Assembly: GCF_006539505.1 (NCBI RefSeq)
Contig: NZ_BJND01000033.1
Span: 62,001 to 126,000, forward strand
Length of the DNA: 64,000 bases
Direction: 5' to 3'
DNA from: Streptomyces spinoverrucosus
GTDB lineage: Bacteria; Actinomycetota; Actinomycetes; Streptomycetales; Streptomycetaceae
Below, one piece after another: positions 55,352 to 64,000 of this stretch. The translations under genes and the position numbers were made by a program. The notes under the pieces are model-generated. The model was not told the origin of the DNA and did no database searches. It saw nothing but the letters and a program-made list of their open reading frames with translations. The first letter of the stretch is position 1. The number at the start of each line of letters is the position of its first letter.

Positions 55352-58309
55352 TCAACAATCCTCCGGTTCCCGCACCACCCGCAGCATCTGCTCCGCCTCC
55401 GCCCGCCGTTCCTGCGCCGCCTCGTCGTCCTCGGTGGCGTCGGCGTACGCCTCCAGTACCGCACGCGCGCGTGCCGCCGCCTCGGCGCTGCGGCCCAGGT
55501 CGGCCGCCAGCCAGCCCGCGGCGAGTTCGGCGCCGGTGCGGGCGTGCCGGGCGTCGGCACCGAGGGAGGCGAACACCGAGACGGCCTCCTCCACTTCGGT
55601 CAGGGCCTCCTCGAACGTGGCCCGGATCGAGCCGTCCTCGGCGTCCTCGGCGGACGACCGGGCGAGCAGGTCGCCGAACTGCCGGTGGGTATGCCCGAGT
55701 TCGGCGGTGAGCCGCTGCCGCGACTCCTCGTCGGCCGCCGTGCTCAGGGCGCTGACGCACTCGTGGACGGCGGCCGCCATCAACTCCCGTGCCGGCTCCG
55801 CGCCGTCGTCCGAGCGCAGGGCGAGCCACGCGCGGGCGCGCTGGGAGCGGACGAGGCCGTGGACGTTGCCCAGGGAGCGCCACAGCTCGCCCGCGCGCGC
55901 GTAGGCCTGGTCCGCCTCGGTGGGCAGCCCGGCCTGATCCAGGGACTCGGCGGCGAGGTGGGCGAGGGTGGCGTGGTCGTGCTGCTCGGGCCAGTGCCGG
56001 GCGATCTCGGCGGCCTGCAACCGGCGTTCGGCGGACGCCCGGTGCTCCCCGAGCCGGCTGAGGCAGTCGCCGAGCCACCACTGGGTCTGGACGATCGCGC
56101 CGTCGCCGTGCGTCTCGGCGCTCAGGTCGAGCAGCGCCGACTCCAGCACCTCCGCCGCCTCGGCCCACCGCCCCTGCCGCAGCAGGAACCCGCCGAGCAG
56201 GTGCCGCGCCCAGGCGCCGAAGGTCGGCCCCTCGCCCGCCTCGTCGGCCCAGTGCGCCGCGTCCAGGGCGTGCTCGGCGGCCTCCGCGGACTGTCCCCGG
56301 CCCCCGAGCACCTCGGCCAGCTGAAGGTGCAGCTGGGCCCGTCCGGTGGCCTCCAGGTGCGGTCCGCCGTGCTCCAGAGCCGCCTTCAGCGCCCGCTCGG
56401 CCTCCGCCGTGTCCCCGAGGTGCTGGGCGAGGCCGGCCAGCCGGGCCTCGTACTCCACCGCGAACCACGGCAGCCCCGCGTCGACATACGCCGCCGAGGC
56501 CCCTGCGAACAGGTCGGCGGCCTTCTCTACGTCCCCGTGGTGCACGGCCAGCTCGGCGAGCATCGCCCGCGCCTCGGCCGCCCGTGAGGCGAGCCGCACA
56601 TCGTCCCCGGTGTGCCCGTCGACGAGCGCCAGCACCTCCCGCGCGGCGCCCTCGGCCTGCGCCAGGACGGTCTCCTGCGAGGCGCCGCCCCCGGTGGCGT
56701 CGTCGGCCTCGTGCACCAGCCGCATCAGGATCCGCGCCCGCCCCATCAGCACGGACGCGGTCTGCCGTACGCCGGTGCCGTCCTCGGCGTAGAGGGCGAG
56801 GACCTCGTCGTAGGGCCCGGCGACCGCCTCGACGGCCTCGTCGACCTGACCGGCGAGGGCGCGGACGTACGCCGCACGCGCGCGTGCCGCCAGGGCCTCG
56901 CCCGGGTCGCCCGCCTCGGCGTACAACTCGGCCGCCCGTTCGAACAGCTCGGCGCCCTCGGGGCCCAGGTCCATCGCCTCGTGGTCGGCGATCTCCGCCC
57001 GGTCACGGGCGTCCAGATCGGTGCCCTCCGCGGCCCGCGCTACGGCCGCCCAGGCCTCGACGGCGTTCGGCTGCAGGGTGTCCGACAGCCGCCGCGCCTC
57101 GGCCAGCAGCGCGGCCAGGTCCGGCTCGTCCCCGGTCGCGGCGGACGCCGGCATCACCGGGGCCGGGGCGACCGGACGCACGGGGTGCGCGAGCCGCTCC
57201 GAGCGCACCCCCAGGGCGAGCCGCTCCACCAGCGGACGCTGGCCCATACGCCTGCGTACCCGCTCGCTGATGTGCGGTGTGCCATTGCGCCGGTCGAACC
57301 GCGCCGCCAGGGCGAGGGCCTCCCCACGCGCGTGGGCGGCGAGTTCGCGCGCGGTCCATGACCGGCCCGCCGGGCCCGGCACCTGCTGGTCGCCGAGGCC
57401 CAGCTCGGTCAGCCGGTCCATGAGCAGGGTCACCACGCTCATGAAGTTCATCCGGCTGCGCGGGTGTCCGGTGTCCGTGAAGTACGCCGGCCGCTCCGCC
57501 AGCAGCTCCAGGCCGCGCGCCTCGTTGCCGGTCAGCGCGCAGAACTCGACGTGGTCCGCGTAGGCGCCGCGCATGCTCTCCATGGCCCGCACCAGCCGGA
57601 AGCCCCGCAGATGGTGGGCGCGCGCCTCGTCGAGACGGCCCAGCCGCAGCAGGGGCACCAGGGAGGACGCCAGGACGGCATGCGGCTCGTGGGCGCATGT
57701 GAACTCGCCGCTCAGCACCGGCGCCCACAGCTCAAGGGCCTCCGCGTCCCGGCCGCGCTCCGCCTGCCACCAGCCCTGCCCGTCCAGTTCGCACGCGTGA
57801 CAGTCGGCCATGCTGTCCCGGTCCGCCGCCAGCCACGCCGCGTACGCCCGCTCCGCGCGGTCCACGTCCCCGATGTGCGCGGCCACGCTGAACTCCGCGC
57901 TGCGCACCGCCCGTTCGGAGTGCCCGGCGAGGCGGTAGCGGTGCTCCATCTCGCCGAGCCACTTCTCGATCGAGGCCAGCGGGATGTGCGGCTGGTCGAG
58001 CATCCCGGACGACATCCATTTGAAGACCCAGTGCAGCGAGTGCGTCTCGTACTCGTCGAAGTCCTCGGGGTGCTCGTCCCACATGCGCAGCAGGCGCGCG
58101 AACGGGACGAACATCTTGTCCTTCTCGGAGCTGTAGTTGTAGACCTTCAGCTGGTGTCCGAGCGCCTCGATCACGGCGAGCGGGATGTTCAGCCGTTCGG
58201 CCTGAACGAGCAACTGCTCCGCGCGCGCGTTGCGTGCGGGCCCCTCCGGCTGCTCGGAGTTCTCCGCCATCGCCCGGCGCAGCGCGTCGAAGTCCGTGAT
58301 CTCACTCAT
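55352..58309 (-). CDS. large tetratricopeptide-repeat protein
   Basis: A 985-residue helical protein of TPR-type repeats. An N-terminal region (about 1-300) includes PLAVIEALGHQLKVYNYSSEKDKMFVPFARLLRMWDEHPEDFDEYETHSLHWVFKWM; from about 380 to the end many A-x8-A-x-G-x-x-x-x-A helix pairs occur (for example YAEAGDPGEALAARARAAYVRA, LGGRGQSAEAAEHALDAAHWADEAG). There is no signal peptide or enzymatic domain. Its ATG at 58309 overlaps the HSP90-like stop by ATGA, so the two are made together. An adaptor or co-chaperone role is inferred from that pairing only. Confidence 0.85.
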   Translation of the reverse strand: MSEITDFDALRRAMAENSEQPEGPARNARAEQLLVQAERLNIPLAVIEALGHQLKVYNYSSEKDKMFVPFARLLRMWDEHPEDFDEYETHSLHWVFKWMSSGMLDQPHIPLASIEKWLGEMEHRYRLAGHSERAVRSAEFSVAAHIGDVDRAERAYAAWLAADRDSMADCHACELDGQGWWQAERGRDAEALELWAPVLSGEFTCAHEPHAVLASSLVPLLRLGRLDEARAHHLRGFRLVRAMESMRGAYADHVEFCALTGNEARGLELLAERPAYFTDTGHPRSRMNFMSVVTLLMDRLTELGLGDQQVPGPAGRSWTARELAAHARGEALALAARFDRRNGTPHISERVRRRMGQRPLVERLALGVRSERLAHPVRPVAPAPVMPASAATGDEPDLAALLAEARRLSDTLQPNAVEAWAAVARAAEGTDLDARDRAEIADHEAMDLGPEGAELFERAAELYAEAGDPGEALAARARAAYVRALAGQVDEAVEAVAGPYDEVLALYAEDGTGVRQTASVLMGRARILMRLVHEADDATGGGASQETVLAQAEGAAREVLALVDGHTGDDVRLASRAAEARAMLAELAVHHGDVEKAADLFAGASAAYVDAGLPWFAVEYEARLAGLAQHLGDTAEAERALKAALEHGGPHLEATGRAQLHLQLAEVLGGRGQSAEAAEHALDAAHWADEAGEGPTFGAWARHLLGGFLLRQGRWAEAAEVLESALLDLSAETHGDGAIVQTQWWLGDCLSRLGEHRASAERRLQAAEIARHWPEQHDHATLAHLAAESLDQAGLPTEADQAYARAGELWRSLGNVHGLVRSQRARAWLALRSDDGAEPARELMAAAVHECVSALSTAADEESRQRLTAELGHTHRQFGDLLARSSAEDAEDGSIRATFEEALTEVEEAVSVFASLGADARHARTGAELAAGWLAADLGRSAEAAARARAVLEAYADATEDDEAAQERRAEAEQMLRVVREPEDC

Positions 58310-60150
58310 CGGTGACCGTCCCCCGGGGAGTCGGAGTCGCTGTGTGTGGCCCATTCGAGCAGGCCGATGAACGCCCGGTTGAGCAGGGCGGAGTCGGCGG
58401 GCCGCAGCGGACGCTGCGCCATCAGCAGGGCCTGGCCGTACAGCGACTCCGTTGCGGTGCCGATGAGTTCCGGATCGTTCAGCGAACTGATCCTGCGAAT
58501 CAGCGGGTTGAGGTGGTTGAGCACCAGACGCGCGCGGGGGGCGCTGCCGCGCAGCGAGCCCAGGATGCCCGCCCACAGGTCGTCGGCCTCCTCCTCGGCG
58601 GCCGCCCGGGCCTGCTCGTGCCGGGCCGCCCGGTCGTCCAGGTGCAGCGCGGGCACGGACAGCGGGTGGAAGGCCCGCAGGGCCACATCGCAGCCCAGCG
58701 GGTCCAGCGTGGCCCGCGCGGCCGCCAGGAAGCCCGTCAGGGCCAGTTCCTCGGCCGGGTCCACGGCGTCCAGATGGGCGGTCACGGTGTCCGCGTCGAG
58801 CTCGGCGACGACCGTGCCCGCCCGCACCGACGGCAGGGCCTCGACCAGCTCGCTGTCGTACGTGTAGCCGCCGTTGACGACGCCGATGCCCTGCGCGGAC
58901 GCGATCGGGGCGACCTGCCGGTACTCCTCGACCGTGCGCGTGAAGTGCACCACCTGGTGGCGCAGTGCGAACTCCTCCAGGGACAGCTGCCCGTCCGTCG
59001 TCTCGAACGGCAGCCACGGCAGCATCGTGCGCAGCATCTCCTTGTCGTGCCGCGCCAGGGACTTCACACCCAGGTGGTGCACCGACAGGAACGCCGCCAG
59101 CCGCTCCGGGTCACCGGCCGCGAGACCGGTGAGCCAGGACCGAATCCTTTCGCCCAGCGCCTCCCGTACGGCGGCCAGGGTCTCGTCCTCGTACAGCGAC
59201 TCGCGCGACGCCGTGGGCCGCAGACTGTCGGTGTCGAGAACACAGCGCACGAAGAACGCCCAGTCGGGCAGCAGCTGTTCGGCACGCTCGGTCAGCAGCA
59301 TGCCCTTGAGGTGGACGCGGTGCCGCGCGCGCTGCGCCGGGCTGACCGCGGAGGGCAGGACGTACGCCACCCCGCGGATCCCCGCGAGCGGCACGTTCAG
59401 CTCGATCGAGTCCAGCGGGGTGAAGCCGAACAGCTCATGGCAGTGCCGGGCCAGAGCCACCCGCCGGGTGGCGGGGGACGGGTAGGGCCGGTCCCAGGGC
59501 GCCGGCAGGTCGGTGACCTCCTCGTCGCCCACCCGCACGTCGTACGGCAGCAGCGAGCCGAAGTCCCGCGCCAGCGCGAGCACCCGCTCCTCGGTGAGCC
59601 ACTCACCGGCATCCGCCCGCGCCTGAAGATACACGGTGGTCCCCGGTTCGGGCCGGGCCGCGTCCGGCAGGGTCCGTACGGTGTACGAGCCGTCGTCCGT
59701 CGCCGTCCACTCCACGGGCCGGGCACCCGGCGTACGGGCGCTGCGGCTGACGACCCGGATCCGCTCGGCCACCACGAAACAGGCCAGCAGCCCGATGCCG
59801 AACTGCCCGAGGAACTCCGAGCGCGCCTCCTGGAGGCCGTCGGCCCGCTTGGAGCTGCGCCCGATGGTGGCCAGCAGGTTGTGCACATCGGACTCGGTGA
59901 GCCCGACGCCGGAGTCCTCCACCCGCAGGCCGCCCTGCTCGGCGTACAGCCGCACCCGCGCGGGGGCCTCGGGCTGCTCGGCCCGGCGGGCGGTGATGGC
60001 GTCGACCGCGTTCTGCAGCAGCTCGCGCAGGTAGACCTTGGGGCTGGAGTAGAGGTGATGGGAGAGCAGGTCCACCAAGCCACGCAGGTCGACCTGGAAC
60101 GTATGAGGTGCGGAGGATGCCTGTGATGCCGCTGAGATCTGGGAGTCCAT
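58306..60150 (-). CDS. HSP90-family (HtpG-like) ATPase
   Basis: A 614-residue HSP90 relative. The N-terminal GHKL ATPase retains catalytic E43 and N47 (LRELLQNAVDAI), D79 (DSGVGL) and the lid glycines (GQFGIG, 115-120). The middle domain shows AEQLLPDWAFFVRCVLDTDSLRPTASRES, matching the HtpG SRE catalytic loop. It is shorter and more diverged in the C-terminal dimerisation part than HtpG. No Shine-Dalgarno marks the start; ATG 60150 is used, GTG 60156 is possible. It lies in an operon with a large TPR protein, inserted between the FakA-like gene and recG. Annotators usually call it simply an HSP90 family protein; its client is unknown. Confidence 0.85.
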   Translation of the reverse strand: MDSQISAASQASSAPHTFQVDLRGLVDLLSHHLYSSPKVYLRELLQNAVDAITARRAEQPEAPARVRLYAEQGGLRVEDSGVGLTESDVHNLLATIGRSSKRADGLQEARSEFLGQFGIGLLACFVVAERIRVVSRSARTPGARPVEWTATDDGSYTVRTLPDAARPEPGTTVYLQARADAGEWLTEERVLALARDFGSLLPYDVRVGDEEVTDLPAPWDRPYPSPATRRVALARHCHELFGFTPLDSIELNVPLAGIRGVAYVLPSAVSPAQRARHRVHLKGMLLTERAEQLLPDWAFFVRCVLDTDSLRPTASRESLYEDETLAAVREALGERIRSWLTGLAAGDPERLAAFLSVHHLGVKSLARHDKEMLRTMLPWLPFETTDGQLSLEEFALRHQVVHFTRTVEEYRQVAPIASAQGIGVVNGGYTYDSELVEALPSVRAGTVVAELDADTVTAHLDAVDPAEELALTGFLAAARATLDPLGCDVALRAFHPLSVPALHLDDRAARHEQARAAAEEEADDLWAGILGSLRGSAPRARLVLNHLNPLIRRISSLNDPELIGTATESLYGQALLMAQRPLRPADSALLNRAFIGLLEWATHSDSDSPGDGHR

Positions 60151-60338
60151 CGTCACAGCGCCGGTGGGGGGAAGCGCGTCGGCGCGGGGTCGGGCGGTCC
60201 CGGTGAGGCGGTGACCGCGAAAGGATGGCCGGAGCGCGCCATCCTAGAGCTCGAACCAGCCGTCTGACCAGGGGCTTCGGAGACGTATACGGATCTGCCG
60301 CCGGGACGTCTGCGCCATTGTCAGTGCCGTGGTGTGCA

Positions 60339-62546
60339 ATGGATCTCGTGCCCGCACTGGACGAACCACTCAAGAAGGTGCTCGGCCCCGCCACCGCGAA
60401 GGTGATGGCCGAGCATCTCGGCCTGCACACCGTCGGCGACCTGCTGCACCACTACCCGCGCAGATACGAGGAGCGGGGCCAGCTCACCCACCTCGCCGAC
60501 CTCCCCCTGGACGAGCACGTCACGGTGGTCGCCCAGGTCGCCGACGCCCGCCTGCACACCTTCGCCTCCGCCAAGGCGCCCCGCGGCAAGGGCCAGCGCC
60601 TGGAGGTGACGATCACCGACGGCAGCGGCCGGCTCCAACTGGTCTTCTTCGGCCACGGCGTGCACAAACCCCACAAGGAACTGCTGCCGGGCACGCGTGC
60701 GATGTTCGCGGGCAAGGTCTCCGTCTTCAACCGCCGGCTGCAACTGGCACATCCGGCGTACGAGTTGCTGAAGGGCGACGCCGAGGAGGCGATCGACACC
60801 TGGGCGGGCGCCCTCATCCCGATCTACCCGGCCACCGCCAAGCTGGAGTCCTGGAAGATCGGCAAGGCCGTTCAAACCGTCCTGCCCAGCGCCCAGGAGG
60901 CCGTGGACCCCCTCCCGGACTCCCTGCGCGAGGGCCGCGGCCTGGTCTCCCTCCCCGAGGCCCTGCTGAAGATCCACCGCCCGCACACCAAGGCGGACAT
61001 CGCCGGTGCCCGCGACCGCCTCAAGTGGGACGAGGCCTTCGTCCTCCAGGTCGCCCTCGCCCGCCGCCGGCACGCCGACGCCCAGCTCCCCGCGGTGCCG
61101 CGCAGGCCCAGGCCGGACGGCCTCCTCGCCGCCTTCGACGACCGGCTGCCGTTCACCCTCACCGAGGGCCAGCAGAAGGTCTCCGAGGAGATCTTCGCCG
61201 ACCTGGCCACCGAGCACCCCATGCACCGGCTGCTCCAGGGCGAGGTCGGCTCCGGCAAGACCCTGGTCGCCCTGCGCGCCATGCTCGCCGTCGTCGACGC
61301 GGGCGGGCAGGCCGCGATGCTAGCGCCCACCGAAGTCCTCGCCCAGCAGCACCACCGCTCGGTCGTGGAGATGATGGGCGAGCTGGCCGAAGGGGGAATG
61401 CTCGGCGGCGCCGAGCACGCCACCAAAGTCGTGCTGCTCACCGGCTCGATGGGCGCCGCCGCCCGCCGCCAGGCGCTGCTCGACCTGGCCACCGGCGAGG
61501 CCGGGATCGTGATCGGCACCCACGCGCTGATCGAGGACCGGGTGCAGTTCCACGACCTCGGCCTGGTCGTCGTCGACGAGCAGCACCGCTTCGGCGTCGA
61601 ACAGCGCGACGCCCTGCGCGGCAAGGGCAAGCAGCCACCCCATCTGCTGGTCATGACCGCCACACCGATCCCGCGCACGGTCGCCATGACCGTCTTCGGC
61701 GACCTGGAGACCTCGGTCCTCGACCAGCTCCCCGCCGGCCGCTCCCCGATCGCCAGCCATGTCGTCCCCGCCGCCGACAAACCGCACTTCCTGGCCCGGA
61801 CCTGGGAGCGGGTGCGCGAGGAGGTCTCCCAGGGTCATCAGGCATACGTGGTCTGCCCCCGCATCGGCGACGAGGAGGACGACCCCAAGGCATCGAAGAA
61901 GCAGAAGTCCCCGGAGGACGAGGCCGAGAAGCGCCCCCCGCTCGCCGTCCTCGACATGGCCGACCAACTCGCGGGCGGCCCACTCCAGGGACTCAAGGTC
62001 GAGGTCCTGCACGGCCGTATGCAGCCCGACGACAAGGACGCCGTCATGCGCCGGTTCGCCGCCGGAGAGACGGACGTTCTGGTGGCCACCACGGTCATCG
62101 AGGTCGGCGTGAACGTGCCGAACGCCACCGTGATGGTGATCATGGACGCCGACCGCTTCGGAGTCTCCCAGCTCCACCAGCTGCGCGGCCGCGTCGGCCG
62201 TGGCTCGGCGCCCGGACTGTGCCTGCTGGTCACCGAGATGCCCGAGGCCAGTGCAGCCCGCCAGCGCCTGAACGCGGTGGCGGCCACCCTCGACGGCTTC
62301 GAACTCTCCCGCATCGACCTCGAACAGCGCCGCGAGGGCGACGTCCTGGGCCAGGCCCAGTCCGGCGCCCGCACCAGCCTGCGCGTCCTCGCCGTCATCG
62401 AGGACGAGGAAATCATCACGGAGGCCCGCGAGGAGGCAACGACGGTGGTGGCAGCCGACCCCGAGCTAACGGCCCTGCCGGGCCTGCGCACGGCGCTGGA
62501 CGCCTTGCTGGACGAGGAGAGGGAGCAGTACCTGGAGAAGGGCTGA
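60339..62546 (+). CDS. recG: ATP-dependent DNA helicase RecG
   Basis: A 735-residue superfamily 2 helicase that remodels stalled forks and Holliday junctions. An N-terminal wedge/OB domain (HYPRRYEERGQL, VTITDGSGRLQLVFFG) precedes the motor: Walker A GEVGSGKTLVALRAM, Walker B DEQH (VVVDEQHRFGVEQR), motif III TATPIPRT, and QLRGRVGRG. A short charged insertion (EEDDPKASKKQKSPEDEAEKR) lies between motor lobes. ATG 60339 starts the standard protein; the longer frame upstream has no coding look. rsmD follows. Confidence 0.95.
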   Translation: MDLVPALDEPLKKVLGPATAKVMAEHLGLHTVGDLLHHYPRRYEERGQLTHLADLPLDEHVTVVAQVADARLHTFASAKAPRGKGQRLEVTITDGSGRLQLVFFGHGVHKPHKELLPGTRAMFAGKVSVFNRRLQLAHPAYELLKGDAEEAIDTWAGALIPIYPATAKLESWKIGKAVQTVLPSAQEAVDPLPDSLREGRGLVSLPEALLKIHRPHTKADIAGARDRLKWDEAFVLQVALARRRHADAQLPAVPRRPRPDGLLAAFDDRLPFTLTEGQQKVSEEIFADLATEHPMHRLLQGEVGSGKTLVALRAMLAVVDAGGQAAMLAPTEVLAQQHHRSVVEMMGELAEGGMLGGAEHATKVVLLTGSMGAAARRQALLDLATGEAGIVIGTHALIEDRVQFHDLGLVVVDEQHRFGVEQRDALRGKGKQPPHLLVMTATPIPRTVAMTVFGDLETSVLDQLPAGRSPIASHVVPAADKPHFLARTWERVREEVSQGHQAYVVCPRIGDEEDDPKASKKQKSPEDEAEKRPPLAVLDMADQLAGGPLQGLKVEVLHGRMQPDDKDAVMRRFAAGETDVLVATTVIEVGVNVPNATVMVIMDADRFGVSQLHQLRGRVGRGSAPGLCLLVTEMPEASAARQRLNAVAATLDGFELSRIDLEQRREGDVLGQAQSGARTSLRVLAVIEDEEIITEAREEATTVVAADPELTALPGLRTALDALLDEEREQYLEKG

Positions 62547-62576
62547 GCTTTGTTGTCGCCGGGCAGGGCAGCGTCC

Positions 62577-62623
62577 CCAGGGGCGCGGGGAACTGCGCGA
62601 ACAACCACGACGAACCCGCAGCC
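62577..62623 (+). repeat. dispersed Streptomyces intergenic repeat
   Basis: The stretch starting CCAGGGGCGCGGGGAACTG at 62577, through GCGCGAACAACCACGACGAA to CCCGCAGCC, matches a short element I have met repeatedly between Streptomyces genes. It lies in the recG-rsmD gap. Copy number here cannot be tested. Confidence 0.6.
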
Positions 62624-62721
62624 ACCCACAACAATTCGCACCCACGACGATCGGCACCCCCACCCTCCGCCTGCCAAACTGAACCCGTAACCGGCCCGCA
62701 CCCACGACCAAGGACCCCAAA

Positions 62722-63309
62722 ATGACCCGCGTGATCGCCGGCGCAGCCGGCGGACGCCGCCTGGCCGTCCCGCAGGGATCCCGCACGCGCCCCACCTCAG
62801 ACCGCGCCCGCGAGGGCCTCTTCTCCACCTGGCAATCCCTCCTCGGCGGCCCCCTGGACGGCGAACGCGTGCTCGACCTCTACGCAGGTTCCGGCGCCGT
62901 CGGCCTGGAGGCCCTCTCGCGCGGCGCCGCCCACACCCTCCTGGTCGAGGCCGACGCCCGAGCCGCCCGCACGATCCGCGAGAACGTCAGAAACCTCGGC
63001 CTGCCCGGCGCCGAGGTCAAGTCGGGCAAAGCGGAACAGATCATCCGCACGCCACCGCCGGGCGAGCCGTACGACCTCGTGTTCCTCGACCCGCCGTACG
63101 CCGTCACGGACGACGATCTTCGGGAGATTCTGCTCACACTCCGCACGGAGGGGTGGCTCGCCGCAGAAGCCCTCGTCACCGTGGAGCGCAGCACCAGAGG
63201 CGGTGAATTCAGGTGGCCGGAGGGCTTTGAGGCACTCCGTACCCGCCGGTACGGCGAGGGAACGTTTTGGTACGGTCGCGCCGCCTCCACGTGCGAAGAC
63301 GCACCATGA
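62722..63309 (+). CDS. rsmD: 16S rRNA (guanine(966)-N2)-methyltransferase
   Basis: A 195-residue Rossmann methyltransferase. The SAM motif is LDLYAGSGAVGLEALSRGA and the catalytic DPPY is at D123 (VFLDPPYAV); RVIAGAAGGRRLAVPQGSRTRPTSDRAREGLFS at the N-terminus is the usual RsmD start. It methylates G966 of 16S rRNA. It sits between recG and coaD, a widespread actinobacterial order, and its stop lies 26 bases before the coaD GTG. Confidence 0.95.
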   Translation: MTRVIAGAAGGRRLAVPQGSRTRPTSDRAREGLFSTWQSLLGGPLDGERVLDLYAGSGAVGLEALSRGAAHTLLVEADARAARTIRENVRNLGLPGAEVKSGKAEQIIRTPPPGEPYDLVFLDPPYAVTDDDLREILLTLRTEGWLAAEALVTVERSTRGGEFRWPEGFEALRTRRYGEGTFWYGRAASTCEDAP

Positions 63310-63335
63310 CCGGACCTGAGAGCGAGGGATCTCAA

Positions 63336-63815
63336 GTGCGCCGAGCCGTCTGTCCCGGGTCGTTCGACCCCATCACCAACGGACACCTGGACATCATCGC
63401 CCGCGCCTCCCGCCTCTACGACGAGGTCTACGTCGCGGTGATGATCAACAAGTCCAAGAAGGGCCTCTTCGAGATCGACGAGCGGATCGACCTGATCCGC
63501 GAGGTCACCGCCGAGTACGGCAACGTCCGGGTCGAGTCCTTCCACGGCCTGCTCGTCGACTTCTGCAAGCAGCGCGACATCCCCGCCATCGTCAAGGGCC
63601 TGCGCGCGGTCAGCGACTTCGACTACGAGCTGCAGATGGCCCAGATGAACAACGGCCTCACCGGCGTCGAGACCCTCTTCGTCCCCACCAACCCCACCTA
63701 CAGCTTCCTGTCGTCCTCCCTGGTCAAGGAGGTCGCACAGTGGGGCGGCGACGTCTCCCACCTGGTGCCGCCTGCTGTCCTGGACGCTCTCAACAAGCGT
63801 CTGCGCCAAGCCTGA
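63336..63815 (+). CDS. coaD: phosphopantetheine adenylyltransferase
   Basis: A 159-residue nucleotidyltransferase making dephospho-CoA. Motifs: GSFDPITNGHLDIIARAS (the TxGH site), KGLRAVSDFDYELQMAQMNN and YSFLSSSLVKEVAQWGGDVSHLVP. The GTG at 63336 has GAGGGA 6 bases upstream and gives the normal family length; an in-frame ATG at 63306 would overlap rsmD and add 10 residues. High confidence in function. Confidence 0.96.
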   Translation: MRRAVCPGSFDPITNGHLDIIARASRLYDEVYVAVMINKSKKGLFEIDERIDLIREVTAEYGNVRVESFHGLLVDFCKQRDIPAIVKGLRAVSDFDYELQMAQMNNGLTGVETLFVPTNPTYSFLSSSLVKEVAQWGGDVSHLVPPAVLDALNKRLRQA

Positions 63816-63887
63816 ACGGCTCCACCTCAACGGGCTACAGTCGTCCCGTCCGTCTCCAACACAGCTGTAGAGAGTGGCGAGCAACCG

Positions 63888-64000
63888 GTGGACGTACAGA
63901 AGAAGCTCGACGAGATCGTCGCGGCGGTCTCCAGTGCCCGGGGCATGCCCATGTCGGCCTCGTGCGTGGTCAACCGCGCCGACCTGCTTGCCCTGCTGGA
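63888..64000 (+). CDS. start of a DivIVA/coiled-coil-like protein, 3' partial
   Basis: The frame from GTG 63888 runs open to the window edge: VDVQKKLDEIVAAVSSARGMPM then SASCVVNRADLLALL. Only 37 residues are visible. The amphipathic helix and the position after coaD resemble a cell-division-initiation/ATP-synthase-b-like gene at this place in S. coelicolor (recalled). Nothing more can be said. Confidence 0.6.
   Translation, partial: MDVQKKLDEIVAAVSSARGMPMSASCVVNRADLLALL

Noticed and set aside
55352..60150. The HSP90/TPR insertion as an integrated mobile element
   Set aside because: I see no integrase, transposase, flanking direct repeats or tRNA target, and base composition matches the surroundings.

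Overview
The window is a high-GC actinomycete chromosome segment, almost certainly Streptomyces. The evidence is GC-rich third codon positions, many GTG starts, a lysine-rich HU protein, two tandem conservons, CofC for coenzyme F420, a WhiJ/DUF397-type cluster with a TTA codon, and a Streptomyces griseus trypsin homologue. From memory (not searched), the gene order resembles the core-chromosome stretch of S. coelicolor around SCO5525-SCO5569, with extra genes inserted.

Region 1 (1-8050): the end of a GAF/SpoIIE-phosphatase/ATPase regulator, an NCS1 permease, and a divergent operon of fused urease gamma-beta subunit, UreC, agmatine deiminase and a TetR regulator. Two copies of a TTAGAGT-type palindrome sit at the two divergent promoters. 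No urease nickel-insertion genes are present. Region 2 (8050-10610): citramalate synthase preceded by what looks like a leader-peptide attenuator with tandem rare Ile codons, then a GPP34 protein. Region 3 (10699-19800): secreted hydrolases (GH30 plus CBM13 lectin, a large GH3 enzyme, a trypsin), a Gly-rich membrane protein and a PAS/SpoIIE phosphatase. Region 4 (19900-22650): a WhiJ-like set (DUF5753 HTH regulator, DUF397 protein, acetyltransferase-like protein, divergent RsbW-like ATPase) and a YceI protein.

Region 5 (22970-24880): acyl-CoA carboxylase beta and epsilon subunits (accB, accE). Region 6 (24890-35440): two complete head-to-tail conservons (CvnA sensor-kinase-like, CvnB roadblock, CvnC DUF742, CvnD GTPase). 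Region 7 (36000-40020): small protein, FAH-family hydrolase, gltX, HAD hydrolase and a five-tRNA cluster Gln-Glu-Glu-Gln-Glu. Region 8 (40070-45610): MerR regulator with a DUF4188 gene, ndgR divergent from leuCD, a small gene, and hupS. Region 9 (45740-53320): cofC, an acyltransferase with a repeat tail, gpsA, ddlA, a lipoprotein, an Lrp/AsnC ligand-binding protein, thiL-thiD and rpmB.

Region 10 (53578-64000): a DhaL/FakA-like protein, then on the opposite strand a translationally coupled HSP90-like ATPase plus large TPR protein, then recG, rsmD, coaD and the start of a further gene. The HSP90/TPR pair looks inserted into an otherwise conserved fakA-recG-rsmD-coaD order and, with the urease-like operon, is the best candidate here for an undescribed system. 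All calls are from reading the sequence; no search was run.
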